A DNA stretch of 64,000 bases, taken from positions 162,237-226,236 of the forward strand of contig NZ_CAADFC020000012.1 in NCBI RefSeq assembly GCF_900696085.1, in the 5' to 3' direction. Positions 27,514 through 37,254 of the stretch are shown one piece after another; position 1 is the first letter of the stretch, and every line of letters begins with the position of its first letter. The translations under genes and the position numbers were made by a program. A model generated the notes under the pieces. The model saw only the letters and a list, made by a program, of their open reading frames with translations, was not told where the DNA came from and did not search any database. The stretch comes from Bradyrhizobium ivorense (GTDB lineage: Bacteria; Pseudomonadota; Alphaproteobacteria; Rhizobiales; Xanthobacteraceae).

Positions 27514-28305
27514 TTGGACGACATTCAAGACAGGTTATCCGCAAGCGAGCTCGCTTCGTTCTTCAACGAACTTGCCAACGTCGCCGGCAGGATCGCCGTG
27601 ACGCACTTCCGCTCCAGCGTCGATTTCGAACGCAAGCAGGACCTGACGCCGGTCACGATCGCCGATCGTGCGATCGAGATGGAGCTGCGGCGACTGATCG
27701 GCGCGCGCTTCCCCGATCACGGCATCCTCGGCGAGGAGATGGGATCGACTGCCGGGGACCGCTACACCTGGTATCTCGATCCGATCGACGGAACCAAGAG
27801 CTTCATCTCCGGCATGCCGCTGTTCGGCACGCTCGTCGCGCTCGCCGACGAGAAAGACGGCTCGGTCGCCGCCGGCATGATCGATATGCCCGCGCTGGCG
27901 GAGCGGTGGTACGGCACCCGGCAAGGCACCACCTTCAACGGCAAGCAGGCAAAAGTAAGCCGCACGACGCGACTGGAAGACGCGCAGATCTACACGTCAT
28001 CGCCGGACTTCTTCACGCCGGGCGACTGGGCCCGCTACGACGCGCTGAGCCAGAAAGCCATGTTCCGGCGATTTGGCGGCGACTGCTACCAATATGGTCT
28101 GCTCGCATCCGGCCACTGCGATCTCGTGGTCGAAACCTCCCTCAAGGCGTTCGACTTCATGGCGCTGATTCCGGTGGTCGAGGGCGCCGGCGGCATCGTT
28201 CGCGACTGGCAGGGGCGACCGCTGTCGCCGGACTCCGATGGCCGGGTCATCGCGGCCGCGAACAACAGCCTGCTCGAGCAGGCGCTCACGATCCTCAATC
28301 AATAA
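27514..28305 (+). CDS. Inositol monophosphatase / histidinol-phosphatase (HisN-like) family
   Basis: 263 aa Mg-dependent phosphatase. GILGEEMGS, YLDPIDGTKSFISG and FDFMALIPVVEGAGG contain the metal ligands. I chose a TTG start at 27514 preceded by GGAGCGA because no ATG fits the conserved N-terminus. It follows araC on the same strand. It could remove phosphate from a phosphorylated alcohol in this pathway; HisN itself is equally possible from sequence. Confidence 0.85.
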   Translation: MDDIQDRLSASELASFFNELANVAGRIAVTHFRSSVDFERKQDLTPVTIADRAIEMELRRLIGARFPDHGILGEEMGSTAGDRYTWYLDPIDGTKSFISGMPLFGTLVALADEKDGSVAAGMIDMPALAERWYGTRQGTTFNGKQAKVSRTTRLEDAQIYTSSPDFFTPGDWARYDALSQKAMFRRFGGDCYQYGLLASGHCDLVVETSLKAFDFMALIPVVEGAGGIVRDWQGRPLSPDSDGRVIAAANNSLLEQALTILNQ

Positions 28306-28331
28306 CTGCGGAAGCCGTCCTGCGGCGCGGC

Positions 28332-29288
28332 TCAGACGAGCCGCAACCAGCCATCCCAGCGGGGATCGTACATCACGTCACGGGCGCGCATGTATTTCCA
28401 GACCCCGTACTTCTGATAGTCGAAGTCCCAGTCCTTGAGCTTCCGATTCACGACCGCCCATGACGCCCATTTCATGTCGGCGAGCGCCCGGTTGAGGATG
28501 ACGCGCGCGACCATCTGCGGCCGCACCTCGCCCAGATATTGCTCGATCAGGGCCTCCGTCAGATGCTCGTCGAAGAACATCTCGGCGAACAGGACGCCCA
28601 GCTCATAGCTGCGTTCGTTGTTGGATGCGAACTCGTAGTCGATCAGCTTCATCGGCTTTGGGGCGCCTGATTCCGCAGAGATCAGGAAATTGCCTGGCAT
28701 CGGATCGTTGAAGCACGGCACGAGATCGAGACCCGACGCCAGGAACGCCGACTTTGCCTGATTGTAGCGATGCATCAGCCATGACATGTCCTGCGGGAAA
28801 TGCGCGCCGAGCTCCCTGGCCTGCTCGATATGTTCCTCGATCATGTCGAAGATGGTCTTGGTCTGGCCGAGCTTCGGGCCGGCATGCAGGCGGCGGTAAA
28901 GATCGAGAACGTCGGCCTGGATGGCGGCATCGCCGAAATCGGCATTGGTGCAGGCGCGATAGCCCTCGAGGAACTCGCTGATCTCGAGCCCGTCCGCGGC
29001 GTCGAAAAAGATCACCTCGGGCGCAACGCCCATGGCGTGGGCATTGCGCGCAGCCTCGTTGGCGGTCACGCGATCGATAAACATCTCCGAGCCCTCGCCG
29101 GGCACCTTGATGAAGTAGCGCCGTCCATCGCCCGATATCTCGACCAGCCAGTTCTGATTCATGAGGCCGCCGACCAGCGGGGTATAGGCCGCCCCCTTGC
29201 CGTGCCATTGCGGCACGCGGGCGATCGCCGCCTCGACATTGCGCTCGTGGACTGTCGCTCCCTCGCCGAGCTTCCTGCGGACAGTCAT
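28332..29288 (-). CDS. Choline/ethanolamine kinase-like phosphotransferase
   Basis: 318 aa with the APH/choline-kinase fold. The Brenner loop is CFNDPMPGNFLISAE and the metal site LIDYEFASNNERSYELG, which strongly recalls choline/ethanolamine kinases (IDYEYAG). The usual His of the loop (HND) is Phe here, while catalytic Asp and Asn remain. Its ATG shares an ATGA overlap with the upstream phosphotransferase gene, so the two kinases are made together. Confidence 0.83.
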   Translation of the reverse strand: MTVRRKLGEGATVHERNVEAAIARVPQWHGKGAAYTPLVGGLMNQNWLVEISGDGRRYFIKVPGEGSEMFIDRVTANEAARNAHAMGVAPEVIFFDAADGLEISEFLEGYRACTNADFGDAAIQADVLDLYRRLHAGPKLGQTKTIFDMIEEHIEQARELGAHFPQDMSWLMHRYNQAKSAFLASGLDLVPCFNDPMPGNFLISAESGAPKPMKLIDYEFASNNERSYELGVLFAEMFFDEHLTEALIEQYLGEVRPQMVARVILNRALADMKWASWAVVNRKLKDWDFDYQKYGVWKYMRARDVMYDPRWDGWLRLV

Positions 29289-30241
29289 GCGACCCTCCGA
29301 AGCATCTCGCCAAAGCGCGCCTCCCGGACCGTCATGCGGCAACGCACGAAGCGCCAGCAGGCGAACTTGTAGAACTCAAAGGTGTTGCGCGCCGACCGCG
29401 CGGCGAGTACGGCGCCGATCAGGCCCCAGCGCAGATCATCCGCCACGCCGTAGATGCGGGCGCGGCTGAATGCGCGCTCGTCGAATCCGCCGACGTTGCG
29501 GCTGAAGGCGTCGCGCGCCTCCGGCTCCTGCGCGAAGGCTTCGACGAGGAAGCTGCCGAGATCCTCCAGCGGGTCCGCCGTTGTGGCGCGGTCCCAATCG
29601 ATCAGGCGAACCTCGCCGGCGTCGCTGATCAGGATGTTCGAGACATTGCCGTCGCCATGGATCGGCACCGGCTTGATGTCGAGGTTCCGGAAGGCATCGG
29701 CCGCAAAGCGCAGCTCCTTGACCAGCCATTCCGCATCCGAGGGCAATTGCGCCTTCGCCGCCTTCGCCGCCTCGTAGAAGTGCTCGATCTCGTCGAACAC
29801 TCCCACGCGCCGCGGCAGCGGCGCCCCTGTCTGGAACAAACGCCGCGCCGCGATGACCGCGTCGACGATCTTCGGCTCCAGCATCCGCTCCAAGGTGCCG
29901 ACCCGCCAGCCCCGGTTGAGGTCCTCCATGACCAGAAGTCCCGCGTCCGGGTCCGCCGCAAGCACCTTGGGACCGATGCCGAGATCGGATGCGCGCCGGG
30001 CCGCCTCGAAGGCGCAGGCAACGTCGATATAGAGCTCGGCATCCACATCCATGCTCTTGATGAAGATGCTTTCGCCGCTTCCCTTCCTGATGGCGCGCCA
30101 GGGAGCGCCGTCGACCCCGCGCCAGCTTGGCGAGGCGAGGACCGGAATGGCTGGCTCAATCACGATATCGCCCGTTCCCCATCCCGGGAGCCCGGCGATG
30201 TAGTTCCGAACCGCGGCGGCTTGCGTTCCAGATTGGCTCAT
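29285..30241 (-). CDS. APH-family phosphotransferase
   Basis: 318 aa. The catalytic loop PIHGDGNVSNILISD (HGD...N) and metal site VRLIDWDRATTADPLEDLG are canonical. It is the first gene of a two-kinase operon divergent to the amidase gene. Candidate substrates are amino alcohols or other hydroxylated amines. I chose the ATG at 30241 (MSQSGTQ) after the sequence GCGAGTCTG; a longer in-frame start exists but lacks family support. Confidence 0.82.
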   Translation of the reverse strand: MSQSGTQAAAVRNYIAGLPGWGTGDIVIEPAIPVLASPSWRGVDGAPWRAIRKGSGESIFIKSMDVDAELYIDVACAFEAARRASDLGIGPKVLAADPDAGLLVMEDLNRGWRVGTLERMLEPKIVDAVIAARRLFQTGAPLPRRVGVFDEIEHFYEAAKAAKAQLPSDAEWLVKELRFAADAFRNLDIKPVPIHGDGNVSNILISDAGEVRLIDWDRATTADPLEDLGSFLVEAFAQEPEARDAFSRNVGGFDERAFSRARIYGVADDLRWGLIGAVLAARSARNTFEFYKFACWRFVRCRMTVREARFGEMLRRVA

Positions 30242-30302
30242 GGCGAGTCTGATCTCTCGCGGGTGTCGTTCGGCCCGCTGGTCGCGGGCCTCCCGGTTTG
30301 AT

Positions 30303-30332
30303 GACAAATTCGATCAAGACAAATTCGATCAA
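30303..30332. repeat. Tandem 15-bp repeat, possible operator
   Basis: GACAAATTCGATCAA occurs twice head-to-tail (30303-30317, 30318-30332) and a third copy begins (GACAG). It sits 62 bases before the minus-strand kinase operon start and 125 before the amidase start, where an operator for DeoR or AraC would be expected. Confidence 0.6.
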
Positions 30333-30456
30333 GACAGATGCAAAAGGGATGCCTCGCACTCCACCAAATCGTGCCCTTGCGGCAGCGGCACTACCCCGAC
30401 AGGGGCGACTTTCGCTATCCGGTGACTGATCCAGAACGCGATTTGTCGAGGCCAAG

Positions 30457-31863
30457 ATGTCTGCTGCGGAACTGATCGGGATGAGCCTTGCGGGGCTGAC
30501 GGAGGCCTACGCATCGCGCGCATTGTCGCCGGTGGAGGTGCTGCGAACCGTCCTCGGCCATGCCGAGGCGATCAATCCCGCGATCAATGCCCTGTTCTGC
30601 TTCCGTCCGGAGCAAGCCATGGCAAGCGCGCAAGGCTCGGAAGCCCGATGGAAGGCGGGAGCCGCGCTGGGTCCGCTCGACGGCGTCCCCATGACGGTCA
30701 AGGACAGCGTCGCCATGATCGGCTGGCCCTATTTTCACGGCATCGGCGCCAACCGCGCGCTGCCGCCCTCAAACTATGATTCGCCACCGGCGATTGCGCT
30801 CCGCGAGGCCGGCGCGGTGATCTTTGCCAAGACCACGATGCCGGATTGCGGCCTGATGGCGTCGGGCATCAGCTCTCTGCACGGCGTTACCCGCAACCCC
30901 TGGGGGCTCGCATGGAACACCGGCGGCTCGTCGGCCGGCGCGGGCGCCTCCGTCGCCGCCGGCGCCGGCTATGTTTCCGTCGGCACCGATATCGCGGGCT
31001 CGGTCCGCCTTCCCGCCGCCCATTGCGGACTGGCCGGACTGAAGCCCACCCATGGCCGTGTGCCGCATTTGCCGGCCGACACCATGCGCATGGCAGGCCC
31101 GATGGGCCGCAGCGTGGATGATATCGCGCGCCTCCTGACCGTGCTGACGCGGCAGGACGAGCGCGACACCTGGAGCCTGCCCGCCGATGGCGTGCGCTAT
31201 CAGGAGCATCTGAAGCGCGACGTGAAGGGACTGAAGATCGGCCTCCTCACCGACATGGGCTTCGGCATGAAGGCAGAGCCTGCGGTTCGCAGCGCAGTCG
31301 AAGCCGCCGGAAAGCTGCTTGCCAGCGCCGGCGCGACCGTCGAGCCGTTCACCTCTCCGCTCATCGACGACGCCTACGCGCCGATCGACCTGTTCCTCCA
31401 GGTGCGCGGCTATCTCGAATATGCATCGCTGCCGCCGCATGGCGACACCGCACGCGACATCAATCCCTACGTTCGCGCATGGTGCCTCGGCGGGGCGAAA
31501 CATTCGGGCGCCGACCTCTACCGGTCGCTGGGCCAGATCGCCAAGATGAAGGCGGCGCTGCTCGCGGCCTTCGAGGGCTGGGACTATGTCATCGCCCCGA
31601 CGCTGCCGGTGGTGAATTTCCCGGCCGAGGAGCCCGGCGTGTCGCGTGAGATGCCGCTCGCGCACACCTTGTTCACCGCCATGTTCAACCAGACCTGCCA
31701 GCCCGCCTCCACCGTCTGCATGGCATTCGATTCCCGCCATCTGCCGATCGGCGTCCAGGTGATCGGCCACCGCTTCGACGATCTCGGCGTGCTGCAGGTG
31801 ACCAAGGCGCTGGAAGACATGCGCTCGTTCGCGATGGATTGGCCGTTCAAGCCACGGCCCTGA
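30457..31863 (+). CDS. Amidase (amidase signature family)
   Basis: 468 aa. The catalytic triad is visible: Lys in MTVKDSVAMIG, cis-Ser in GTDIAGSVRLPA, and the nucleophile region NTGGSSAGAGASVAAGAG. It hydrolyses an amide to acid plus amine or ammonia in the cytoplasm. Its place between the kinase operon and the importer suggests that it acts on the imported compound. Confidence 0.9.
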   Translation: MSAAELIGMSLAGLTEAYASRALSPVEVLRTVLGHAEAINPAINALFCFRPEQAMASAQGSEARWKAGAALGPLDGVPMTVKDSVAMIGWPYFHGIGANRALPPSNYDSPPAIALREAGAVIFAKTTMPDCGLMASGISSLHGVTRNPWGLAWNTGGSSAGAGASVAAGAGYVSVGTDIAGSVRLPAAHCGLAGLKPTHGRVPHLPADTMRMAGPMGRSVDDIARLLTVLTRQDERDTWSLPADGVRYQEHLKRDVKGLKIGLLTDMGFGMKAEPAVRSAVEAAGKLLASAGATVEPFTSPLIDDAYAPIDLFLQVRGYLEYASLPPHGDTARDINPYVRAWCLGGAKHSGADLYRSLGQIAKMKAALLAAFEGWDYVIAPTLPVVNFPAEEPGVSREMPLAHTLFTAMFNQTCQPASTVCMAFDSRHLPIGVQVIGHRFDDLGVLQVTKALEDMRSFAMDWPFKPRP

Positions 31864-31867
31864 GCGC

Positions 31868-33688
31868 TCAGGCCGCAGCCTGCGCCTCTTCGCCGTCGAG
31901 CAGGTGGCAGGCGGCGAAGCGCCCCGGCGTGTGTTCGACCAGCTTTGGCGTCTCCAGCCGGCAGCGGCCGAACGCCTTCGGGCAGCGCGAGGCAAAGCTG
32001 CATCCCGCCGGGATATCGATCGGGCTCGGCGGCTCGCCCTCCAGCAGGAAGTCTGCCGGGTTGAACGGCTTCTCCTCCAGCGTGGGGGCGGCCGAGAGCA
32101 ATGCCTTGGTGTAGGGATGCTGGGGATCGAAGAACAGCTCGCGGTTGTCGGCGATCTCGACCATCTCACCGAGATACATCACCGCGATGCGCGTGCAGAC
32201 CCTGCGTACCATCGCGAGATCGTGGGAGATGAAGACGTAGGTGAGGTCGTTCTTCTCCTGTAGCTTCGAGAACAGGTCGATCAGCCTTGACTGCTCGCGC
32301 TGATCCAGCGCAGACAAGGTTTCATCGAGGATCAGCAGCTTGGGATCGAGGATCAGCGCCCGTGCGATCGAGATGCGCTGGCGCTCGCCGGTGGAGAGTG
32401 CGTTCGGGAGCTGGTCATAGAGCTCAGCGGCAAGACCGACCTCGGCCATCGCCGCCATAACCCGGCTGCGCAGGTCCGCGCGGGTGACATTGCCGCGGAT
32501 CAGCAGGCTCTCCTCGATCATCCGGCCGACGGTGGTGCGCGGCGGCAGCGCGTTGTACGGATCCTGCAGCAGCAGCTGGAATTCGCTGCGGGTGCGGATC
32601 AGCTCGCGCGGCGACAACGTCCCGAGCGACGTGCCGTTGAGAACGATGCTGCCGTTGTCGGGAACCTCCAGCCAGGCCAGCAGGCGCGTGAGGGTCGACT
32701 TGCCGCAGCCGGATTCCCCGACGATGCCGAAATTCTCGCACGGCATGATGTCGAGCGTTACGCCGCGCACCGCCTGCACGTTGCTGTAGGTATTGAACGT
32801 CCCCCGCTTGCGCGCGCGATAAGTCCGGACAACGTCCTCGACCTTCATCAGGGGCACTTCATCTTGCGCCTTGCGGCGGGCCGGCGGGCCCTCCGTGGTC
32901 GCCCACATGCGCGGCACGCTGGCAATGGCCCTGCGCGTGTAGTCGGTCTGCGGCGAGGCGAGCAGATCGGCAAACGCCTGCTGCTCGACGAACCGGCCCT
33001 GATGGAGCACCGCCGCGCGGTCGCCGAACTGGCCCAGCGTGGGCAAGGAAGACGACAGGTAGATCGTCGCCATCCTGTGGCGCAGGCACAGATCGTGCAG
33101 CAGCGCCACGATCTGTGCCGCGATGGTGACATCGAGCGGCTGGGTAACGTTGTCGGCAATCAAAACGGCGGGCTCGGCGCAGATCGCGTCCACGATCATC
33201 GCGCGCTGCATCATGCCGCCGGAGAATTTTGCGGGGTAATCCCAATAGCGCTCTTTCGGCGATGGAATTCGGACCTCGCCGAGCAGCTGCACCACCCGCT
33301 CGCGGCATTCGCGCGGATTCCATTCGGGCCTGACGCTGTGCAGCTTCTCTGCGATCTGGGTCCCGACCGGCACCGTCGGGTCGAGCGAGCTTTGCGGCTT
33401 GGAGCCGATATAGGCGATGTCGCGGCCGATCCGCACCTCGCGCGCCCCGGCGCCGAGAATATCATGGCCGGCAAACGTGACCCGTCCGGAACGATATTCC
33501 AGGCTTTCCGGCAACCAGTTCGCCAATGCGCGGCTGAGCACGGTCTTTCCGGCGCCGCTTTCGCCATAGATGCCGAAGATCTCCGACGTGTTGAGGCGGA
33601 AGGAGACGCGATCGAGTATCGGCGCGGCGCCCGGCGCCGCAGCACCGACCGTGAGGTCGTCGACCTCCAGAATGAGCGAGAGATCCAT
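31868..33688 (-). CDS. Fused dual ATPase of a peptide/opine-type ABC importer (DppD-DppF fusion)
   Basis: 606 aa with two NBDs in one chain. NBD1 has Walker A GESGAGKT and signature FSGGMMQRAMI, but its Walker B reads VLIADNVTQPLDV (catalytic Glu replaced by Asn) and its H-loop region YLSSSLPTLG lacks the His. NBD2 has GESGCGKST, LSTGERQRISIARAL, LLILDETLSALD and FISHDLAMV, all intact. A DppD/F-type C-terminal extension ends in CSFASRCPKAFGRC. The ATG at 33688 has a GGAGG eight bases upstream; a longer start at 33703 overlaps the permease. Confidence 0.9.
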   Translation of the reverse strand: MDLSLILEVDDLTVGAAAPGAAPILDRVSFRLNTSEIFGIYGESGAGKTVLSRALANWLPESLEYRSGRVTFAGHDILGAGAREVRIGRDIAYIGSKPQSSLDPTVPVGTQIAEKLHSVRPEWNPRECRERVVQLLGEVRIPSPKERYWDYPAKFSGGMMQRAMIVDAICAEPAVLIADNVTQPLDVTIAAQIVALLHDLCLRHRMATIYLSSSLPTLGQFGDRAAVLHQGRFVEQQAFADLLASPQTDYTRRAIASVPRMWATTEGPPARRKAQDEVPLMKVEDVVRTYRARKRGTFNTYSNVQAVRGVTLDIMPCENFGIVGESGCGKSTLTRLLAWLEVPDNGSIVLNGTSLGTLSPRELIRTRSEFQLLLQDPYNALPPRTTVGRMIEESLLIRGNVTRADLRSRVMAAMAEVGLAAELYDQLPNALSTGERQRISIARALILDPKLLILDETLSALDQREQSRLIDLFSKLQEKNDLTYVFISHDLAMVRRVCTRIAVMYLGEMVEIADNRELFFDPQHPYTKALLSAAPTLEEKPFNPADFLLEGEPPSPIDIPAGCSFASRCPKAFGRCRLETPKLVEHTPGRFAACHLLDGEEAQAAA

Positions 33689-33689
33689 C

Positions 33690-34607
33690 TCAGAGACCTC
33701 CATAGATCCGGTTGCGCGCCTTCTCGAGCGCCGACCCCATCAGGTTGATCGAGGTGAGGGCGATGGCCAGGAACACGCCCGGCGTGGTCGCGATCCACCA
33801 GGCATTGATCAGATATTTGCGAGAGTCGGCGATGATGCTGCCGAAGCTCGGCGTCGGCGGCTGGATGCCGAGCCCCAGGAAGCCGAGGATCGCCTCGAAG
33901 ATCATCATGCGGGCGACGTCGAGCACGGCGACGAATGCGATCGGCGGCAGGATGTTCGGCGCAGCGAACAGAAACAGGATCCGCCAGTCCCCGGCGCCGA
34001 GCACGCGCAGGCCGCGGACATATTCCTTACCGCGCTCGGTGACGGCTGCACTGCGCGCCACGCGCGCATAGAGCGGCCAGCCGGACAGCGCCAGCACGAT
34101 GATGATGGTCGGCACCGTCGGCCGCGACACGCCGAGAATGGTGATCGCCAGGATGATCATCGGGATCGACAATTGTGCATCTGTGATCCGCATGATGACG
34201 GTGTCCCACCATTTGCCCTTGAAGCCTGCGAACAGGCCCAGACCGCAGCCGATGACGAAGATGAGCAGGACCGTGACGACGCCGACCAGCAGCGAATAGC
34301 GCAGGCCGATCAGGCTGCGCATCAGCATGTCGCGGCCGAGCTGGTCGGTGCCCAGCAGATGATCCCAGGTCCATTTGTCGCCCAGAAAGACCGGCGACAT
34401 GAACTTGTCCTTCACCACCATCTTGGTCGCACTGACCGAGGACACCTCGGGATAGATGGCCGAGGCCAGCAGCAGCGCCATGAAGATGAAGAAGCCGATC
34501 TTGAAGCTCGGCATGCGCCAGGCCGCGGCCATGATGCGGCGGTTAACCGAACGGATCCGGGCCGCCGGCAAGGCGGGCTCCTCGGCGATGATCGTGGTGG
34601 CCGTCAT
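33690..34607 (-). CDS. ABC transporter permease, DppC family
   Basis: 305 aa inner-membrane permease. An N-terminal cytoplasmic stretch is followed by TM1 (FKIGFFIFMALLLASAIYP), then HLLGTDQLGRDMLMR, the hallmark periplasmic/loop sequence of DppC proteins, and the EAA-like region EYVRGLRVLGAGDWRILF. It pairs with the DppB-type permease two bases upstream. Confidence 0.9.
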   Translation of the reverse strand: MTATTIIAEEPALPAARIRSVNRRIMAAAWRMPSFKIGFFIFMALLLASAIYPEVSSVSATKMVVKDKFMSPVFLGDKWTWDHLLGTDQLGRDMLMRSLIGLRYSLLVGVVTVLLIFVIGCGLGLFAGFKGKWWDTVIMRITDAQLSIPMIILAITILGVSRPTVPTIIIVLALSGWPLYARVARSAAVTERGKEYVRGLRVLGAGDWRILFLFAAPNILPPIAFVAVLDVARMMIFEAILGFLGLGIQPPTPSFGSIIADSRKYLINAWWIATTPGVFLAIALTSINLMGSALEKARNRIYGGL

Positions 34608-34609
34608 GA

Positions 34610-35590
34610 TCAGATCTCCACGCGGGGATCGATCAGATAAGCGACCAAATCCACAATGATATTGATGAAGACAAAGACGGCGCTGGTCGTGATGGCGATG
34701 CCCTGGATGACCGGAAAGTCACGCCCGACGACGGAGACGACGGTCAGATTGCCGAGGCCCGGATAATCGAAAATGTATTCGATCACGAGCACGCCGCCGA
34801 TCAGCGTCGAAAGCTGGATCCCGAGCAGGTTGACCAGCGGCACCGCCGCGTTGCGCAGAGCGTGCGAATAGACGATGCGGCGGCGCGACAGGCCGCGCAC
34901 CCGCGCCTCATCGATGAACGGCGCTTGCATGACCTCGCCGAGCGAGGTCGTCAGCGTGCGGATGATGAAGGGGGCGATCTCCACCGCCAGCACGAAGGCC
35001 GGCAGGATGACATAGGAAAACCCCTGATAGCCGAGTGCCGGCAGCAGCTTCAGCTTCACCGACAGGAACAGGATCAGAACGATCGCGAGCCAGAAATTCG
35101 GAATCGAGACGAACAGCGACTGCACCCCGAACGCCAGCGCGTTCTGCCAGCGATGCTGGTGCAGTCCGCCTGCGATGCCGATCGGGAACGACAGCAGCAG
35201 CGCGAACACGAGCGCCATGCCGCCCAGTTGCAGCGTGAACGGCAGGCGTTCGAGGATGAGATCGATCACCGGCGCCATGTCCGACTTGGTCGGGTCGATA
35301 TACTGCCCGCCGGTCGCGATCATGCCGCTGCGCGGCCGCAAATAGGATTGCCCGAGATCGCCCTGTACCAGCCCGCGCATGTAGCGACCATACTGCACGA
35401 TGATGGGGTCGCGCAGCCCCATCTTGGTCGCGACCTTCTCGACCACGTCGGCCGGCGCCATGCCGCCGACGATCAAGCGCACGGGATCGCCCGGCACCAC
35501 GCGCAGCAGCGTGAAGATGATCAACGACGTGATGAAGACGATCAGGATGCCCTGCGCGATCCGCTTGACCAGAAATTCCAGGATCAACAT
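34610..35590 (-). CDS. ABC transporter permease, DppB family
   Basis: 326 aa. It starts with the typical DppB TM1 (FLVKRIAQGILIVFITSLIIF) and RVVPGDPVRLIVGG, then several membrane segments and the coupling loop EARVRGLSRRRIVYSHALRN. It forms the heterodimeric channel with the DppC-type protein. Confidence 0.9.
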   Translation of the reverse strand: MLILEFLVKRIAQGILIVFITSLIIFTLLRVVPGDPVRLIVGGMAPADVVEKVATKMGLRDPIIVQYGRYMRGLVQGDLGQSYLRPRSGMIATGGQYIDPTKSDMAPVIDLILERLPFTLQLGGMALVFALLLSFPIGIAGGLHQHRWQNALAFGVQSLFVSIPNFWLAIVLILFLSVKLKLLPALGYQGFSYVILPAFVLAVEIAPFIIRTLTTSLGEVMQAPFIDEARVRGLSRRRIVYSHALRNAAVPLVNLLGIQLSTLIGGVLVIEYIFDYPGLGNLTVVSVVGRDFPVIQGIAITTSAVFVFINIIVDLVAYLIDPRVEI

Positions 35591-35691
35591 CGAGAAGAGC
35601 TACCCCTGCGATTCATGAGACTAGGCCCGACCACCCCAGCCTGCGTTCGCGAACCGGCAGGCTGGGGCGTACCCGGCCTGCCGAGCAATCA

Positions 35692-37254
35692 TCATGCCAG
35701 TGTTGCCTTGGTCATGTCCTGCATGCCGTTCGGATAGATGTACAGACCATCCAACTTCTTGCTGTAGGCATGGATGAAAACCGAGGTGAACAACGCGAGC
35801 GCCGGGGCCTTCTTGGCGATGGTCGGCAGCGTCTCGGTCTGCAGGATCTTCTTGCGCTCCTCGATTGTCGTGGCGTTGCGCTCTTTGTCCAGCACCGCGT
35901 CGATGTCCTTGTCGACGATGCCAGTGATGCGCTTGGAGGAGGAGTGGAAGTGGGTGCGCAGGACGAGATCCGGCTCGGGCGAACCGGTGCACCAGCCGCA
36001 GTCGATCATATTGCCCTCACCGCCGCCGGGCTTGTCGTAAAGCAAATTACCCCACGCCGCGACTTCGAGCGTCTGCAGATTGACCTTGAACCCTTGCTCC
36101 TGGAGCATGCCGGTAATCAACTCGGCATATTCCTTCGTCTTCGGATAGAAGCCGACCGACGTGTAATAGGTGAGCTCGGGCAGGCCCTGGCCTTTGGGGA
36201 AGCCGGCCTCCGCGAGCAGCTTCTGCGCCTTGTCCGGATCGAATTCAGGATAGTCGGCCACCTCGGCGTAGCCGAACTTGACCGGCGAGATGTGCGCCTT
36301 TGAGTAGGTGCCGGAGACGCCGAGCACGTCGAGCACCTGCTTGCGGTCGATCGAATAGCATGCGGCGAGGCGAATGCGCGGATCGTCGAACGGCTTCTTC
36401 GAGCAGCGGAAGAACAGGTATTTGTTCTCGACCGAAACCGCCTTGTGGATGCTGAAGCGGGCATCCTTCGAGATGGTCTCGACCTGCTCCTGTTCGAGCC
36501 GCTCGATGATGTCGGCCTCGCCGTTCAACAGCGACAGCGTGCGCGTCGTGGTGTCACCGACGAAGTGATACTCGACGCCCGGGATCTTCGCTGCGCCGAG
36601 GAAGAAGTCGGGATTGGCGGCGAGAACGGTGGTGTCGCCTTTCTGCTCAACATATTTGTAGGGGCCCGTACCGTTCATGCGCGCCGACAGCTGCGCCTTG
36701 TTGGCAACGTCCTTGGCCGACATGATCGGCAAGAAGGACGACAGGTAGTAGTAGAGCGTCGCCGGATAGCCCTGCGCCTTGGTGTTGATGTGGCAGGTAT
36801 AGTCGTCGACGACGTCGACGGTGACGAGACCGGGGTACCACTGCGCCGGACGATCGGGCTGGCAGCCATATTCATAGGTCGCCTTGACGTCGGCGGCCGT
36901 GAACGGGGTGCCGTCATGAAATTTGACGCCCTTCCTGAGCTTCACTTCCATCGTGTAGCTGTCGATGGGTTTCATCGATTCAGCCAGCTCGAAGATCAGT
37001 TCATCCGGCTTGTCCGGTCGCATCGGCGCCCGCGTCAGATAGCCGAACACGAAGCCCTCGACGATGAGCTGGCCGAGATTGGTATGGGTGGTCGGGTCCC
37101 AGTTGCCGGTCAGCGCTTCCGCGCCCAGAAAGCGCAGTGTCTTGCCTTCGGCGGCAAAGGCGGAATTCACAAGAAAGTCGGGATTGACCCGCCCGAAACC
37201 GAATGCCGCGGTTCCGGCCAGTCCCCCTAACATCAAGTCTCTGCGGTTGATCAT
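35692..37254 (-). CDS. Peptide/opine-type ABC substrate-binding protein (SBP family 5)
   Basis: 520 aa. A twin-arginine-like signal is visible (NRRDLMLGGLAGTAAFGFG, ending AFAAEG), so export by Tat is likely. The mature part has the family-5 core, including MEVKLRKGVKFHDGTPFTAA and ACYSIDRKQVLDVL. It is the first gene of the importer operon 37254 to 31868. Family-5 proteins bind peptides, opines, nickel, glutathione and similar compounds; the ligand here is unknown. Confidence 0.9.
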   Translation of the reverse strand: MINRRDLMLGGLAGTAAFGFGRVNPDFLVNSAFAAEGKTLRFLGAEALTGNWDPTTHTNLGQLIVEGFVFGYLTRAPMRPDKPDELIFELAESMKPIDSYTMEVKLRKGVKFHDGTPFTAADVKATYEYGCQPDRPAQWYPGLVTVDVVDDYTCHINTKAQGYPATLYYYLSSFLPIMSAKDVANKAQLSARMNGTGPYKYVEQKGDTTVLAANPDFFLGAAKIPGVEYHFVGDTTTRTLSLLNGEADIIERLEQEQVETISKDARFSIHKAVSVENKYLFFRCSKKPFDDPRIRLAACYSIDRKQVLDVLGVSGTYSKAHISPVKFGYAEVADYPEFDPDKAQKLLAEAGFPKGQGLPELTYYTSVGFYPKTKEYAELITGMLQEQGFKVNLQTLEVAAWGNLLYDKPGGGEGNMIDCGWCTGSPEPDLVLRTHFHSSSKRITGIVDKDIDAVLDKERNATTIEERKKILQTETLPTIAKKAPALALFTSVFIHAYSKKLDGLYIYPNGMQDMTKATLA

